A stretch of 64,000 nucleotides of DNA from Thauera carbonicopians (GCF_025699485.1 NZ_JANUXN010000002.1:124001-188000); one strand, 5' to 3'. Counted from the stretch's first letter, positions 7,612 to 19,919 are shown. Notes: generated from the sequence alone by a model not told the origin. Translations and numbers: made by a program.

Positions 7612-9252
7612 TTACAGCATCACGCGGCGGAAGTCCGCCAGCAGTTGCGCGAGGTACACATTGAAGCGGGTCGCCAGGGCGCCGTCGATGACGCGGTGGT
7701 CGGCGGTCAGCGACATCGGCAGGGTCAGGCGCGGCGCGAACTGCTTGCCGTCCCACACCGGCTTCAGCACCGACTTGTTGACGCCGAGGATGGCGACTTC
7801 GGGCGCATTGACGATCGGCGCGAAGTAGGTGCCGCCGATGCCGCCGAGCGACGAGATCGTGAAGCATGCGCCGGACATGTCGGCCGGCTTGAGCTTGCCG
7901 TCGCGGGCGAGCTTGGCCAGGTTGCCGGATTCGGCGGCGATCTCGAACACGCTCTTCTTGTCAGCGTCCTTGATCACCGGAACGACCAGGCCGTTGGGCG
8001 TGTCGGCGGCGAAGGCGATGTTGAAGTACTTCTTGTAGACCAGGTTGTCGCCGTCGAGCGAGGTGTTGAATTCGGGGAATTCCTGCAGCGCGCGCACCGA
8101 GGCCTTGATGATGAAGGCGAGCATGGTGAGCTTCTTGCCGGACTTCTCGTGCTCCTTGTTCATCGCCACCCGGAAGGCTTCCAGGTCGGTGATGTCGGCG
8201 TCCTCGTGGTAGGTCACCGCCGGGATCATCACCCAGTTGCGGGCGAGGTTCTGGCCGGAGATCTTCTTGATGCGGGACAGCGGCTTGACCTCGACTTCGC
8301 CGAACTTGGCGAAATCGACCTTCGGCCACGGCAGCAGGTCCAGCCCGCCGCCCAGCGAGGCGCCGGCCGCGGCGGCCGGGGTCTTGCCCGGTACCGTGCC
8401 GCTACTCATCGCACCCTTGACGAAGGCGGTGACGTCTTCCTTGACGATGCGGCCCTTGGGACCGGTGGCCTTGACCTGGGCGAGATCGACGCCGAGCTCG
8501 CGGGCGTAGGCGCGCACCGAGGGGCTGGCGTGAACCTTGCCGCCGAGCGTGACCGCGGACGCTGCGGCCGGCGAAGCAGCCGGCGCCGGGGCGCTGGCCG
8601 CCGGGGCGGGCGCGGCTGCGGCCGGAGCCGGTGCAGCGGCAGGAGCGGGCGCAGCTGCAGCAGCCGGGGCGGCCGCGGCTGCTGCGCCGCCGGCGGTCTC
8701 GACCTTGATCAGCAGGCTGCCCTGGCTGACCTTGTCGCCGAGGCTGACGAGCACTTCCTTGACGACGCCGGCGGCGGAGGACGGGACGTCCATCGTTGCC
8801 TTGTCGGATTCGAGCGTGGCGATGGCGTCGTCGACCTTGATGGTGTCGCCGGCCTTGACGAACAGCTCGATGACCGGCACGTCGGAGAAGTCGCCGATGT
8901 CGGGCACGACGACGTCGACCACACCGCCGCCGGCGGCTGGGGCTGCTGCAGGAGCGGCAGCGGGTGCCGGCGCCGAGGCGGCAGCCGGAGCGGGGGCCGC
9001 AGCAGCGGCGCCGGCGGCCTCGATCTTGATCAGCACGCTGCCTTCGGACACCTTGTCGCCGAGGCCGATCAGCACTTCCTTGACCACGCCGGCGGCCGAC
9101 GAGGGCACGTCCATTGTTGCCTTGTCGGATTCGAGTGTGGCGATGGCGTCATCGACGGCGATGGTGTCGCCGACTTTGACGAACAGCTCGATGACCGGCA
9201 CGTCGGAGAAGTCGCCGATGTCCGGAACCTTCACTTCAATGAGTTGGCTCAT
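7612..9252 (-). CDS. aceF: Dihydrolipoyllysine acetyltransferase (E2) of pyruvate dehydrogenase
   Basis: E2 transfers the acetyl group from lipoyl to CoA and forms the core of the complex. The 546-residue protein starts at MSQLIEVKV; an AAGGAGAC ribosome site 7-8 bases upstream favours this ATG over one eight codons earlier. Two lipoyl domains with ESDKATM motifs are followed by Ala/Pro linkers and a peripheral-subunit binding domain (ASPSVRAYARELGVDL...GPKGRI). The catalytic domain ends with the DHRVIDG motif, which carries the active-site histidine. It lies 20 bases after aceE and 10 before lpd. The long Ala/Pro linkers are normal flexible arms. Confidence 0.96.
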   Translation of the reverse strand: MSQLIEVKVPDIGDFSDVPVIELFVKVGDTIAVDDAIATLESDKATMDVPSSAAGVVKEVLIGLGDKVSEGSVLIKIEAAGAAAAAPAPAAASAPAPAAAPAAAPAAGGGVVDVVVPDIGDFSDVPVIELFVKAGDTIKVDDAIATLESDKATMDVPSSAAGVVKEVLVSLGDKVSQGSLLIKVETAGGAAAAAAPAAAAAPAPAAAPAPAAAAPAPAASAPAPAASPAAASAVTLGGKVHASPSVRAYARELGVDLAQVKATGPKGRIVKEDVTAFVKGAMSSGTVPGKTPAAAAGASLGGGLDLLPWPKVDFAKFGEVEVKPLSRIKKISGQNLARNWVMIPAVTYHEDADITDLEAFRVAMNKEHEKSGKKLTMLAFIIKASVRALQEFPEFNTSLDGDNLVYKKYFNIAFAADTPNGLVVPVIKDADKKSVFEIAAESGNLAKLARDGKLKPADMSGACFTISSLGGIGGTYFAPIVNAPEVAILGVNKSVLKPVWDGKQFAPRLTLPMSLTADHRVIDGALATRFNVYLAQLLADFRRVML

Positions 9253-9272
9253 GTTCTTGTCTCCTTGCTCGC

Positions 9273-11954
<2,682 letters not shown>

Positions 11955-12057
11955 GGTTTGTCTCCTCATGACGTTCGGTTGGCGAACCCTGCCTGTTGGG
12001 CAGGTCTGTTGGTGGTACGGACGCAGCCGCCTCGACAACCAGCGGCTGACTTTTCGA

Positions 12058-12086
12058 ACTATAAAACCACTTTTCGCAATGTGCAA
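12058..12086 (-). promoter_or_regulatory. Sigma70-type promoter of the aceE operon
   Basis: On the minus strand TTGCAC (12081-12086) and TATAGT (12058-12063) are separated by 17 bases, close to consensus. The spacer is AT-rich in a GC-rich setting. The overlap of the -35 with TTGCACATTGCGAA, an imperfect palindrome, may mark a regulator site, but I cannot assign one. Confidence 0.75.
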
Positions 12087-12428
12087 CGATGTTGACGTGG
12101 AGAAGCCCGGATGCGTGCATGGAACGCATGCCGGGAGGCACGGCAAGGAGGGTGTTGGAGCGGACTTGGTTCGTGCTTTGCAGTCGTGACTGAAGCACGG
12201 TGCTGGCGCACGCAGGCGACGAGGAGGGGCGGGGTGGCAAGGCGTTTGCGCCGGGTGCTGGAGAACGGCATACCCGGACTGTATTGGCAGGCATAAAAGC
12301 GGGAAAGTTGGCGGAAACCCGGATGCGGCGATAAGGGTTAAACCGGATGACGATTGCCGGAGGGCTCACCGACAATCGGGCGGCAGCTATTGCACTGCAT
12401 CATTTCAGCCCCTTCCTCCGAAGCTTCC
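12087..12428. other. Divergent intergenic region, no gene seen
   Basis: This is most of the gap between aceE and the divergent histidine kinase gene. The open frames crossing it have no ribosome sites or recognisable content. It should hold the promoter of the kinase gene, but I see no convincing -35/-10 pair. Confidence 0.5.
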
Positions 12429-14558
12429 ATGTTCCGTTCCGACTCTGCTCGCGGTGATCCGTCGCACCGGTATTGGGCTGTGCCCTGTGTGGTGATGCTG
12501 TTCTTTGCGCTGGGCATGCTGGCACTGGTGTGGCTGCTGTTGCAGCCCGGGTTCGAGATCGAACGCGAGGTGGCCTTGCGTGAACTGCAATGGGCGCTGC
12601 CCGCGGCGCTGATCCTGAGCCTGTCGGTGCTGGTGTTGTGGAGCCTGTGGTCGCTGCGCATCCACGTGCAGCGCCGCGAGCAGGTCGAGAAGGAGCGCGA
12701 CAGGCTGTTCGATCTCTCGCTCGACATGCTGTGCGTGGCGGGCCTGGATGGCCGCTTCCGCCGCTGCAACCCGGCCTTCGAGCGCATCCTCGGCCATGCG
12801 CCCGACAGCCTGCCGGGCCGGCCGATGGTCGATTTCGTCCATGACGGGGACATCGTCGCCACGCTCGACGCATTGCACTGCCTGGCGGCCGGTGAACCGG
12901 TGAAGTTCGAGAACCGCTGCCGCTGTGCGGACGGCAGCTACAAATGGCTGGCGTGGAGCATCAACCCGGTGCCCGAGGGGGGGCTCGTCTATGCCGTGGC
13001 CCGCGACATCACCGGGAACAAGGCGGCGGAGCAGGCTTTGCGCGCCGAGTCCGCCTTCCGCAAGGCGATGGAGGATTCGGTGCTGACCGGACTGCGCGCC
13101 ATCGATCTGAGCGGCCGCATCATCTATGTCAATTCGGCGTTCTGCCGCATGGTGGGCTGGAGCGAGGACGAACTGGTCGGTGCGACCGCGCCTTTTCCGT
13201 ACTGGCCGAAGGACTCGTTGGATGTCTGTGCACGCAACCTGCAGATGACGCTTGACGGACATGCGCCGGCCAGCGGTTTCGAACTGCGCATCCAGCGCCG
13301 CAACGGTGAACTCTTCGACGCGCGCTTCTACCTGTCGCCGCTGATCGATGCCAGCGGGCAGCAGACGGGCTGGATGGCGTCGATCACCGACATCACCGAG
13401 CCCAAGCGCGTGCGCGCCGCACTGGAGGCGACCCACGAGCGCTTCGAGGCGGTGCTGGACGGGCTCGATGCGGCGGTGTTCGTGGCCGATGCCCGTAGCG
13501 ACGAGATCCTGTTCGCCAACCGTGCCTTCAAGCGCATCAACGGCTTCGACACGGTGGGCCGCACGGTGCGCGGCGTTGCGGTGCCCCAGCCCGAGCGTGG
13601 CGATTACCGCGTCGATCCGCGCGGCCTGACGGCGGCCGATCTGCCGCGCGAACTGTTCGACGGCGAATTGCAGCACCCCGTGTCGGGGCGCTGGTACCAC
13701 GTGCGCGAGCAGGCGATGCGCTGGGTGGATGGCCGGGTGGTGCGCATGGGCATCGCCACCGACAGCACCGAGCGCAAGCAGACCGCCGAGGTGGCGCGCC
13801 AGCAGGAAGAGCGGCTGCAGCGCACCTCGCGCCTGATCACGATGGGCGAGATGGCCTCGATGCTGGCGCATGAGCTGAACCAGCCGCTGTCGGCGATCGC
13901 CAACTACTGCGCCGGCTGCGTGACCCGCATGCAGGGCGGCAAGTGGAAGCCCGAGGACGTGCTGGCGGTGATGCAGAAAGCCAGCTTCCAGGCCGAGCGC
14001 GCCGGCAAGATCATCCGCCGCGTGCGCGAATTCGTGAAGAAGAGCGAGCCGCGCCGCAGCGCGGTCAAGCTGGTCGACATCCTCGACGACGCGCTCGGTT
14101 TCGCCGACATCGATGCACGCCGCACCGGCATCAGGCTGGTGGCCGACATCGAGCCCGGGCTGCCGCCGGTGTTCGCCGACCGCATCATGATCGAGCAGGT
14201 GGTGCTGAACCTGATCCGCAACGGCCTCGATGCGATGGCCGACACGCTGCCGGAACAGCGGCTGCTGGTGGTGCGCGCGCGCCGCTGCGGCGAGGATATG
14301 GCCGGGGCCGCCGGGGCGATCGAGGTGGCGGTGATCGACCGCGGCCACGGCATCAGCGAGGAGGGGCGCCAGCGGCTGTTCACGCCGTTCTACACCACCA
14401 AGGCAGAGGGCATGGGCATGGGCTTGAACATCTGCCGCTCGATCATTGAGTTCCACGATGGTCGTTTGATTGTCGACGACAACCCGGAAGGGGGTACCAT
14501 ATTCTCGTTTACCCTGCCGGCGGAGTCCGTAAGTGAGCGAGTTGCACCCAGCGCTTGA
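12429..14558 (+). CDS. PAS-domain membrane sensor histidine kinase
   Basis: From the ATG at MFRSDSARG the protein has 709 residues; an ATG 25 codons upstream is possible, and neither has a strong ribosome site. Two membrane helices lie near residues 16-37 and 55-76, with a short loop between. Three PAS-type regions follow, the first two with conserved SWS/DIT-like ends (VARDITGNKA, SITDITEPKR). The kinase core shows an H-box MLAHELNQPLSAI, N-box NLIRNGLDAMA, and G-boxes DRGHGIS and GMGMGL. The next gene, a LuxR-type regulator, overlaps by 26 bases, so they form a two-component pair. The H-box resembles FixL/DctB/TtrS-type kinases. The signal is unknown; divergence from aceE suggests a link to central metabolism. 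Confidence 0.9.
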   Translation: MFRSDSARGDPSHRYWAVPCVVMLFFALGMLALVWLLLQPGFEIEREVALRELQWALPAALILSLSVLVLWSLWSLRIHVQRREQVEKERDRLFDLSLDMLCVAGLDGRFRRCNPAFERILGHAPDSLPGRPMVDFVHDGDIVATLDALHCLAAGEPVKFENRCRCADGSYKWLAWSINPVPEGGLVYAVARDITGNKAAEQALRAESAFRKAMEDSVLTGLRAIDLSGRIIYVNSAFCRMVGWSEDELVGATAPFPYWPKDSLDVCARNLQMTLDGHAPASGFELRIQRRNGELFDARFYLSPLIDASGQQTGWMASITDITEPKRVRAALEATHERFEAVLDGLDAAVFVADARSDEILFANRAFKRINGFDTVGRTVRGVAVPQPERGDYRVDPRGLTAADLPRELFDGELQHPVSGRWYHVREQAMRWVDGRVVRMGIATDSTERKQTAEVARQQEERLQRTSRLITMGEMASMLAHELNQPLSAIANYCAGCVTRMQGGKWKPEDVLAVMQKASFQAERAGKIIRRVREFVKKSEPRRSAVKLVDILDDALGFADIDARRTGIRLVADIEPGLPPVFADRIMIEQVVLNLIRNGLDAMADTLPEQRLLVVRARRCGEDMAGAAGAIEVAVIDRGHGISEEGRQRLFTPFYTTKAEGMGMGLNICRSIIEFHDGRLIVDDNPEGGTIFSFTLPAESVSERVAPSA

Positions 14559-15171
14559 ACAAATCATCCATGTCGTCGATGACGACGAAGCCCTGCGGGA
14601 TTCCATGACCTGGATGCTCGAAGGCAATAACTACAAGGTGCTGACCTACGAATCCGCCGAAGCCTTTCTCGAAGGCTGCCGCCCCGACATGGCAGGCTGT
14701 ATCGTGCTGGACGTGCGCATGCCGGGCATGAGCGGACTGGAGATGTTCGAGGAGCTGGGGCGCCGGCGTTGCACCCTGCCGGTCGTCTTCATCACCGGCC
14801 ATGGCGACGTGCCGATGGCGGTGTCGGCGCTGAAGAAGGGCGCGGTCGATTTCATCGAGAAGCCGTTCAGCGAGCGCGACATGCTGCGCCTGATCGAACA
14901 ATGCCTGACGCTCGAACGCGAAGGCCGCAGCAAGCGGCTGCAGGAGGCGGACACCGCGCGCCGGCTCGACCATCTCACCCAGCGCGAGCGGGAGGTGCTG
15001 GACCTCATCATCATCGGCAAGCTCAACAAGCAGATCGCCGACGTGCTGGGCATCAGCATCAAGACCGTGGAGGTGCACCGCGCCCGCGTGATGGAGAAGA
15101 TGGGCGCCAGTTCGCTGGCCGAACTGGTGCAGCACGTCGTCACGGTGGAGCCGGGCGCGCTGCTGCGCTGA
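14533..15171 (+). CDS. FixJ/TtrR-type response regulator
   Basis: The 212-residue protein starts at a GTG inside the kinase gene. The receiver domain (about residues 10-125) has the acidic pair VVDDDEA, the phosphoacceptor aspartate in [13 protein letters not shown], the Thr in VFITGHGD and the Lys in FIEKPFSE. A LuxR-type helix-turn-helix follows ([28 protein letters not shown], cut here into two pieces for reading: the HTH core is NKQIADVLG and [16 protein letters not shown]). The 26-base overlap with the kinase indicates co-translation. It probably activates transcription after phosphorylation. Target genes are not evident; the adjacent aceE promoter is one candidate. Confidence 0.93.
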   Translation: MSELHPALEQIIHVVDDDEALRDSMTWMLEGNNYKVLTYESAEAFLEGCRPDMAGCIVLDVRMPGMSGLEMFEELGRRRCTLPVVFITGHGDVPMAVSALKKGAVDFIEKPFSERDMLRLIEQCLTLEREGRSKRLQEADTARRLDHLTQREREVLDLIIIGKLNKQIADVLGISIKTVEVHRARVMEKMGASSLAELVQHVVTVEPGALLR

Positions 15172-15325
15172 AAGCCGAGCCGCCGAACCGGGCGATGGGG
15201 ACGTGGCTGAAGTGGACAATTTCGCTTGGAATAACCATCTGATCCAGCTGCTGGGCCGGGCGATGAATGGGTACGCGGCGCGGGCGCCTTGCTGTAAAAT
15301 CCTGCCCTTTTTCGAGGCTTTACCG

Positions 15326-16213
15326 ATGACCGCTCGCATCATCGACGGCAACGCGCTTTCGGCGCGTGTCCGCGGCGAAATCGCAGAACGTGCCGCAGCG
15401 TTGACGGCACGCGGTGTGCAACCCTGCCTGGCGGTCATCCTGGTCGGCGGCGATCCCGCTTCCGCCGTCTATGTGCGCAACAAGGTCGCCGGCTGCGAGA
15501 AGGCCGGCATCCGCTCGCTGCGCTTCGACTACCCGCAGGACGCCACCCAGCAGGAAGTCATGGCCAGGCTCGCCGAGCTGAACGCCGACCCCTCCGTGCA
15601 TGGCATCCTGGTGCAACTGCCGCTGCCCGCCCATCTGGACGAGACGGCGGTGCTCGAGGCGATCGATATCCGCAAGGACGTCGACGGCTTCCACGCCGAG
15701 AACGTCGGCCTGTTGTCGCAGAACCGCGAAGGCTTCGTCCCCTGCACGCCGAACGGCGTCATGAAGATGCTGGAGACGGCCGAAGTGCCGGTGCAGGGCG
15801 CCGAGGCGGTGGTCATCGGCCGCTCCAACATCGTCGGCAAGCCGATGGCGATGCTGCTGACCAACGCCGGCGCCACCGTCACCGTGTGCCACTCGAAGAC
15901 GCGCGACCTGGCTTTCCATACCCGCCGCGCCGACATCGTCGTTGCCGCGATCGGCAAGCCGCGCTTCGTCACCGGCGACATGATCAAGCCGGGCGCCACC
16001 GTCATCGACGTCGGCATCAACCGCCTCGACAGCGGCCCGGATGCCGGCAAGCTGTGCGGCGACGTCGATTTCGCCTCGGCGGTCGAAGTCGCCGGTGCGA
16101 TCACGCCGGTGCCGGGCGGCGTCGGGCCGATGACGATCACGATGTTGCTGGAGAACACCGTGGTGTCCGCCGAGCGCGTTCTGCACAAAAATGAGCGCGA
16201 CGCCGGCAAGTGA
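15326..16213 (+). CDS. folD: Methylenetetrahydrofolate dehydrogenase/cyclohydrolase
   Basis: FolD interconverts 5,10-methylene-, methenyl- and 10-formyl-tetrahydrofolate, supplying one-carbon units for purines. The 295-residue protein starting [12 protein letters not shown] has the substrate-binding lysine segment [14 protein letters not shown], the GILVQLPLP signature, and the NADP-binding [17 protein letters not shown] region. The C-terminal signature [12 protein letters not shown] is intact. The open frame extends 41 codons upstream, but homologous sequence begins at this ATG. It is followed 16 bases later by purE, then purK and tsaC, making a purine-oriented operon. A TAAAAT at 15295-15300 may be a -10 element with a weak -35. 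Confidence 0.97.
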   Translation: MTARIIDGNALSARVRGEIAERAAALTARGVQPCLAVILVGGDPASAVYVRNKVAGCEKAGIRSLRFDYPQDATQQEVMARLAELNADPSVHGILVQLPLPAHLDETAVLEAIDIRKDVDGFHAENVGLLSQNREGFVPCTPNGVMKMLETAEVPVQGAEAVVIGRSNIVGKPMAMLLTNAGATVTVCHSKTRDLAFHTRRADIVVAAIGKPRFVTGDMIKPGATVIDVGINRLDSGPDAGKLCGDVDFASAVEVAGAITPVPGGVGPMTITMLLENTVVSAERVLHKNERDAGK

Positions 16214-16229
16214 CCCTGGAGAATCGACG

Positions 16230-16739
16230 ATGAACACGACTGCGACCGCCCAGCCCCTGGTGGGCATCATCATGGGCTCGAACTCCGATTGGCCGACCAT
16301 GCAGGCGGCGGCCAAGGTGCTGGCTGAATTCGGCGTGCCCTACGAGGCGCGGGTGGTCTCGGCCCACCGCACGCCCGACCTGATGTTCGAATACGCCGAA
16401 GCCGCGCGCGGCCGCGGGCTGAAGGCAATCATCGCCGGCGCCGGCGGCGCGGCCCACCTGCCCGGCATGGTCGCGGCCAAGACCACGCTGCCGGTGCTCG
16501 GCGTGCCGGTGCAGTCGAAGGCGCTGTCGGGCCAGGATTCGCTGCTGTCCATCGTGCAGATGCCCAAGGGCATCCCGGTGGCGACCTTCGCCATCGGCGA
16601 GGCCGGCGCGGCCAACGCCGGCCTGTTCGCGGTGGCGCTGCTCGCCAATGAGAGTGCCGAACTCGCGGCGCAGCTCGATGCCTTCCGCACGCGCCAGACC
16701 CGGGCCGTGCTCGACATGGAACTGCCGCCGCCGGCCTGA
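16230..16739 (+). CDS. purE: 5-(carboxyamino)imidazole ribonucleotide mutase
   Basis: PurE rearranges N5-CAIR to CAIR in purine synthesis. The 169-residue protein shows [13 protein letters not shown] at the N-terminus, SAHRTPD near residue 45, and [12 protein letters not shown] and [22 protein letters not shown] (here GVPV.. and ..SIVQMP are the key parts). These mark the class I bacterial enzyme that needs PurK. A GGAG ribosome site lies 9 bases before the ATG; a possible start 13 codons upstream lies inside folD and is less likely. It is followed by purK after 48 bases. Confidence 0.97.
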   Translation: MNTTATAQPLVGIIMGSNSDWPTMQAAAKVLAEFGVPYEARVVSAHRTPDLMFEYAEAARGRGLKAIIAGAGGAAHLPGMVAAKTTLPVLGVPVQSKALSGQDSLLSIVQMPKGIPVATFAIGEAGAANAGLFAVALLANESAELAAQLDAFRTRQTRAVLDMELPPPA

Positions 16740-16787
16740 AGCGCCGCGTGGCCGTATCCGCCGATTTTCGCCCACTGAAGGCCCCTC

Positions 16788-17966
16788 ATGTCGTCCAGCA
16801 AGACTTCCTCCACTATCCTTCCGCCCGCCACGCTGGGCATGCTCGGCGGCGGCCAGCTCGGCCGCTTCTTCGTCGCCGCGGCGCATGAAATGGGCTACAA
16901 GGTGTGGGTGCTCGACCCCGATCCGCACAGCCCCGCCGGCCTGATCGCCGACCGCCATCTGGTTGCCGCTTACGAGGACTATGCCGCACTCGACGAACTG
17001 GGCGGCGGCTGTGCGGCGGTCACGACCGAGTTCGAGAACGTGCCGGCCGGCACGCTGGACTACCTCAGCAAGTTCATCCCGGTGCACCCAGCGGCGAGCG
17101 CGGTGGCGGTGTGCCAGAACCGCATCGCCGAAAAATCCTTCCTCGCGGACAACGGCCTGCCGCACGGCCCCTTCGCGGTGATCCGCAGCGAGGACGACGT
17201 CCGTCATGCCGATGCCGGACTGTTTCCAGCGGTGCTCAAGGTGGCGCGCTTCGGCTACGACGGCAAGGGCCAGGCACGGGTCGCCAGCCACGACGAGGCG
17301 GTCGCCGCCTTCCAGCATTTCAAGGGCGAACCCTGTGTGCTGGAGAAGATGCTGACGCTGGACTGCGAAGTCTCGGTGGTACTGGCGCGCGACGAGACCG
17401 GCACGATGCGCTGCTTCGCGGCCGGAGAGAACCGCCACCGCAACGGCATCCTCGACGTCACCATCGCGCCGGCGCAGACTTCGGCCGGGCTGAGGGACGA
17501 GGCCCGCCGGATCGCCGAACGCATCGCCGAAAAGCTCGGCTACGTCGGCACGCTGGGGGTGGAGTTCTTCGTTTGCGGCGGCGAGCTCGTCGTCAATGAG
17601 ATGGCGCCGCGTCCGCACAACAGCGGCCACCACACCATCGACGCCTGTGATGCCAGCCAGTACGAGCAGCAGGTCAGGGCGCTGTGCGGCCTGCCGCTCG
17701 CCACGCCGCGCCAGCACTCGGTCGCGGTCATGGTCAATCTGCTGGGCGAACTCTGGTACGCCGACGGCAAGGGCCATGGCGCCTACCACGAACCCGACTG
17801 GGCCGTACTGCACGCCGTGCCCGGCCTGCGCCTGCACCTGTACGGCAAGCACCACGCCCGCCCCGGGCGCAAGATGGGCCACTTCGTCGTCACCGGCGAG
17901 GATGCGGACGAAGTGCTGCAGCGCGCGCTGCAGGCCCGCGCCGCGATCGGCATCCGCGACGAGTGA
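16788..17966 (+). CDS. purK: 5-(carboxyamino)imidazole ribonucleotide synthase
   Basis: PurK is the ATP-grasp enzyme that carboxylates AIR to N5-CAIR, feeding PurE. The 392-residue protein has the N-terminal LGMLGGGQLGRF motif, the ATP-grasp lysine segment LKVARFGYDGKGQ, VLEKMLTLDCEVSVV, and the metal-binding VNEMAPRPHNSGHHT. Length and motif order match the family. It follows purE by 48 bases and precedes tsaC by 7 bases, in one operon. Confidence 0.97.
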   Translation: MSSSKTSSTILPPATLGMLGGGQLGRFFVAAAHEMGYKVWVLDPDPHSPAGLIADRHLVAAYEDYAALDELGGGCAAVTTEFENVPAGTLDYLSKFIPVHPAASAVAVCQNRIAEKSFLADNGLPHGPFAVIRSEDDVRHADAGLFPAVLKVARFGYDGKGQARVASHDEAVAAFQHFKGEPCVLEKMLTLDCEVSVVLARDETGTMRCFAAGENRHRNGILDVTIAPAQTSAGLRDEARRIAERIAEKLGYVGTLGVEFFVCGGELVVNEMAPRPHNSGHHTIDACDASQYEQQVRALCGLPLATPRQHSVAVMVNLLGELWYADGKGHGAYHEPDWAVLHAVPGLRLHLYGKHHARPGRKMGHFVVTGEDADEVLQRALQARAAIGIRDE

Positions 17967-17973
17967 ACGGCGA

Positions 17974-19038
17974 ATGAGCAAAAACACCGCAGCGAAGCCG
18001 CGCGGCCGCATCGAACCGCCTACGCTGGTGGCGATCCGCGAGGCCGCCGATCTGCTGCGCACCGGCGACATCGTCGGCATGCCGACCGAGACCGTCTACG
18101 GGCTGGCTGCCGATGCGCTGAACCCGGAGGCGGTGAAGAAGATCTTCGCTGCCAAGGGCCGACCTGCCGACCATCCGCTGATCGTGCATCTGCCTTCGGC
18201 CGACCATCTGCCGCGCTGGGCCGCCAGCATCCCCAAGGATGCCATCGCGCTCGCCCGCGCCTTCTGGCCCGGCCCGCTGACGCTGATCCTGAAGCGCTCC
18301 CCGGATGTACCCGACGAAGTCACCGGCGGGCAGGACACCGTCGGCCTGCGCGTGCCCTCGCATTCGATCGCGCTGGCGATGCTGCAGGTCTTCGGCTCGG
18401 GCATCGCCGCGCCCAGCGCCAACCGCTTCGGCCGCATCAGCCCGACCACGGCCGCGCATGTCCAGGAAGACTTGGGCGAACGCGTCGCGATGGTGGTCGA
18501 TGGCGGCCCCTGCGCCTTCGGCATCGAATCCACCATCCTCGATTTCTCGCGCGACGTGCCCGAGATCCTGCGCCTTGGCGCGATCACGCCCGACGCCATC
18601 GCCCGCGTCATCGGCCGCCGTCCGCGCGTGCGCGGCGAGGCCGAGGAAGCACAGTGTGCGGATGCAGGGCAGGCGAATGCTGCCACGCCCGCACCGCGTG
18701 TTTCCGGTGCCCTGGCCGCCCACTACGCACCGCGTACCCCGCTGCGCTTGGTAGCGCCCGCCTTGCTGGTCGACGAAGCGGCCACACTGGCAGGCGAGGG
18801 TAGCCGCGTTGCGGTGCTGGCGTACGGCCAGGCCGACCCGCAGGACTCGCGCCTGATCTGGCAAGCGATGCCCGCCGACCCCGCCGCCTACGCCCACGAT
18901 CTCTATGCCAGCCTGCGTACTGCCGACACGCTGGACGCCGACTTCATCCTCGTCGAAGCTTTGCCCGACGACCCCGCATGGCATGCGATCGCCGACAGGC
19001 TGGGGCGCGCAGCGGTGGGTTCCGGCGAGGAACGTTGA
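17974..19038 (+). CDS. tsaC: L-threonylcarbamoyladenylate synthase, Sua5-type
   Basis: This enzyme makes threonylcarbamoyl-AMP from Thr, bicarbonate and ATP for the t6A37 modification of tRNAs reading ANN codons. The 354-residue protein starts MSKNTAAKPRGRI. The YrdC domain spans about residues 20-205, with IVGMPTETVYGLAADA, the KGRPADHPLIVHL segment and APSANRFGRISPT. After a variable linker a smaller C-terminal Sua5 domain follows (SGALAAHYAPRTPLRLV onward), so this is the long Sua5 form rather than short TsaC. It starts 7 bases after purK. A YrdC gene in a purine operon is common in this group. Confidence 0.95.
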   Translation: MSKNTAAKPRGRIEPPTLVAIREAADLLRTGDIVGMPTETVYGLAADALNPEAVKKIFAAKGRPADHPLIVHLPSADHLPRWAASIPKDAIALARAFWPGPLTLILKRSPDVPDEVTGGQDTVGLRVPSHSIALAMLQVFGSGIAAPSANRFGRISPTTAAHVQEDLGERVAMVVDGGPCAFGIESTILDFSRDVPEILRLGAITPDAIARVIGRRPRVRGEAEEAQCADAGQANAATPAPRVSGALAAHYAPRTPLRLVAPALLVDEAATLAGEGSRVAVLAYGQADPQDSRLIWQAMPADPAAYAHDLYASLRTADTLDADFILVEALPDDPAWHAIADRLGRAAVGSGEER

Positions 19039-19100
19039 AGGAGTCACACCGGTGGCAGCAGAGGGCTGTGGCAGGGCTTCCATTTCACGCCCCGGCTCTC

Positions 19101-19106
19101 TATAAT
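19101..19106 (+). promoter_or_regulatory. -10 element of tRNA-Ala
   Basis: A perfect TATAAT lies 13 bases before the tRNA 5' end. A weak -35 (TTCCAT, 19078-19083) lies 17 bases upstream. Confidence 0.7.
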
Positions 19107-19119
19107 GCGCCTTCTTTCA

Positions 19120-19195
19120 GGGCCGATAGCTCAGCTGGGAGAGCGCTGCGTTCGCAATGCAGAGGTCGGGAGTTCGATCCTCCTTCGGTCCACCA
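19120..19195 (+). tRNA. tRNA-Ala (anticodon CGC)
   Basis: The acceptor strand GGGCCGA pairs with TCGGTCC at the 3' end (one G-U), followed by discriminator A and an encoded CCA. The anticodon arm CTGCG-TTCGCAA-TGCAG gives anticodon CGC, reading GCG. The D-arm AGCTCAGCTGGGAGAGC and T-loop TTCGATC are normal. The gene stands alone with its own -10 element and terminator. Confidence 0.97.
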
Positions 19196-19208
19196 GGAAT
19201 TCAAGATG

Positions 19209-19250
19209 AAAAGCGCATTACACATACCGTGTAATGCGCTTTTTGCTTTT
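19209..19250 (+). terminator. Intrinsic terminator of tRNA-Ala
   Basis: A perfect 15-bp stem (AAAAGCGCATTACAC, 19209-19223, with its complement at 19229-19243) closes a 5-base loop and runs into T-rich sequence. It is unusually long and AT-flanked; it may also stop transcription from the other strand. Confidence 0.95.
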
Positions 19251-19346
19251 GAAGCGGATTATCGCAGGCACAGTGTGGCAGACGGCCTGTGCAAGACAGG
19301 TTCGGTGAGGTGATCAGCTTCTGGTTCATCCTCACCGCTCAGGTTC

Positions 19347-19919
19347 TCAGAACAGGCTGCCGACATTGAACAGCGTCAGCACGCCCAGGATACAGAAGAT
19401 GGCGGCAGCGATGCCGTGCACCAGCTGCATCGAAACCTTCTTGGCGATCTTGTCGCCGAGGAAGACCGCCGGCACGTTCGCCAGCATCATGCCCAGCGTG
19501 GTGCCCAGGATCACCTGGACGACTTCGGCGTAGCGCGCGGCGAGCGCTACGGTGGCGATCTGGGTCTTGTCGCCCATCTCGGCGAGGAAGAAGGCCACCA
19601 CGGTGGTGCCGAACACGCCCAGCCCGCGAGTGTTTTGTGCGGCATCGTCCTCGATCTTGTCCGGGATCATCATCCACACCGCCATGGCGATGAAGGAGAT
19701 GCCGATGACCCAGCGCAGTACGTCCGGCCCGAGCGCCTGGGCGACCCAGCCGCCGACCGCGCCTGCCGCTGCGTGGTTGACCAGGGTGGCGACGAAGATG
19801 CCGGTGATGATGGTCCAGGGGCGACGGAAGGTGGCGGCCAGGATGATGGCCAGCAACTGGGTCTTGTCGCCCATTTCACCCAGCGCGACGATGCCGGTGG
19901 ATACCAGGAACGCTTCCAT
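19347..19919 (-). CDS. GDT1/UPF0016 (TMEM165-type) membrane protein, likely Mn2+ exporter
   Basis: The 190-residue protein starts MEAFLVSTGIVALGEMGDKT. It contains two copies of the GDT1 signature E-x-G-D-K-T-Q (EMGDKTQ near residues 14-20 and again near 115-121), one in each three-helix half, for about six membrane helices. The family exports Mn2+ or exchanges Ca2+/Mn2+. An ATG 13 codons upstream falls inside the riboswitch expression platform and is rejected. A yybP-ykoY manganese riboswitch precedes the gene, strongly supporting manganese efflux induced by high Mn2+. It is monocistronic, with no second gene on its strand before the tRNA. Confidence 0.9.
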   Translation of the reverse strand: MEAFLVSTGIVALGEMGDKTQLLAIILAATFRRPWTIITGIFVATLVNHAAAGAVGGWVAQALGPDVLRWVIGISFIAMAVWMMIPDKIEDDAAQNTRGLGVFGTTVVAFFLAEMGDKTQIATVALAARYAEVVQVILGTTLGMMLANVPAVFLGDKIAKKVSMQLVHGIAAAIFCILGVLTLFNVGSLF

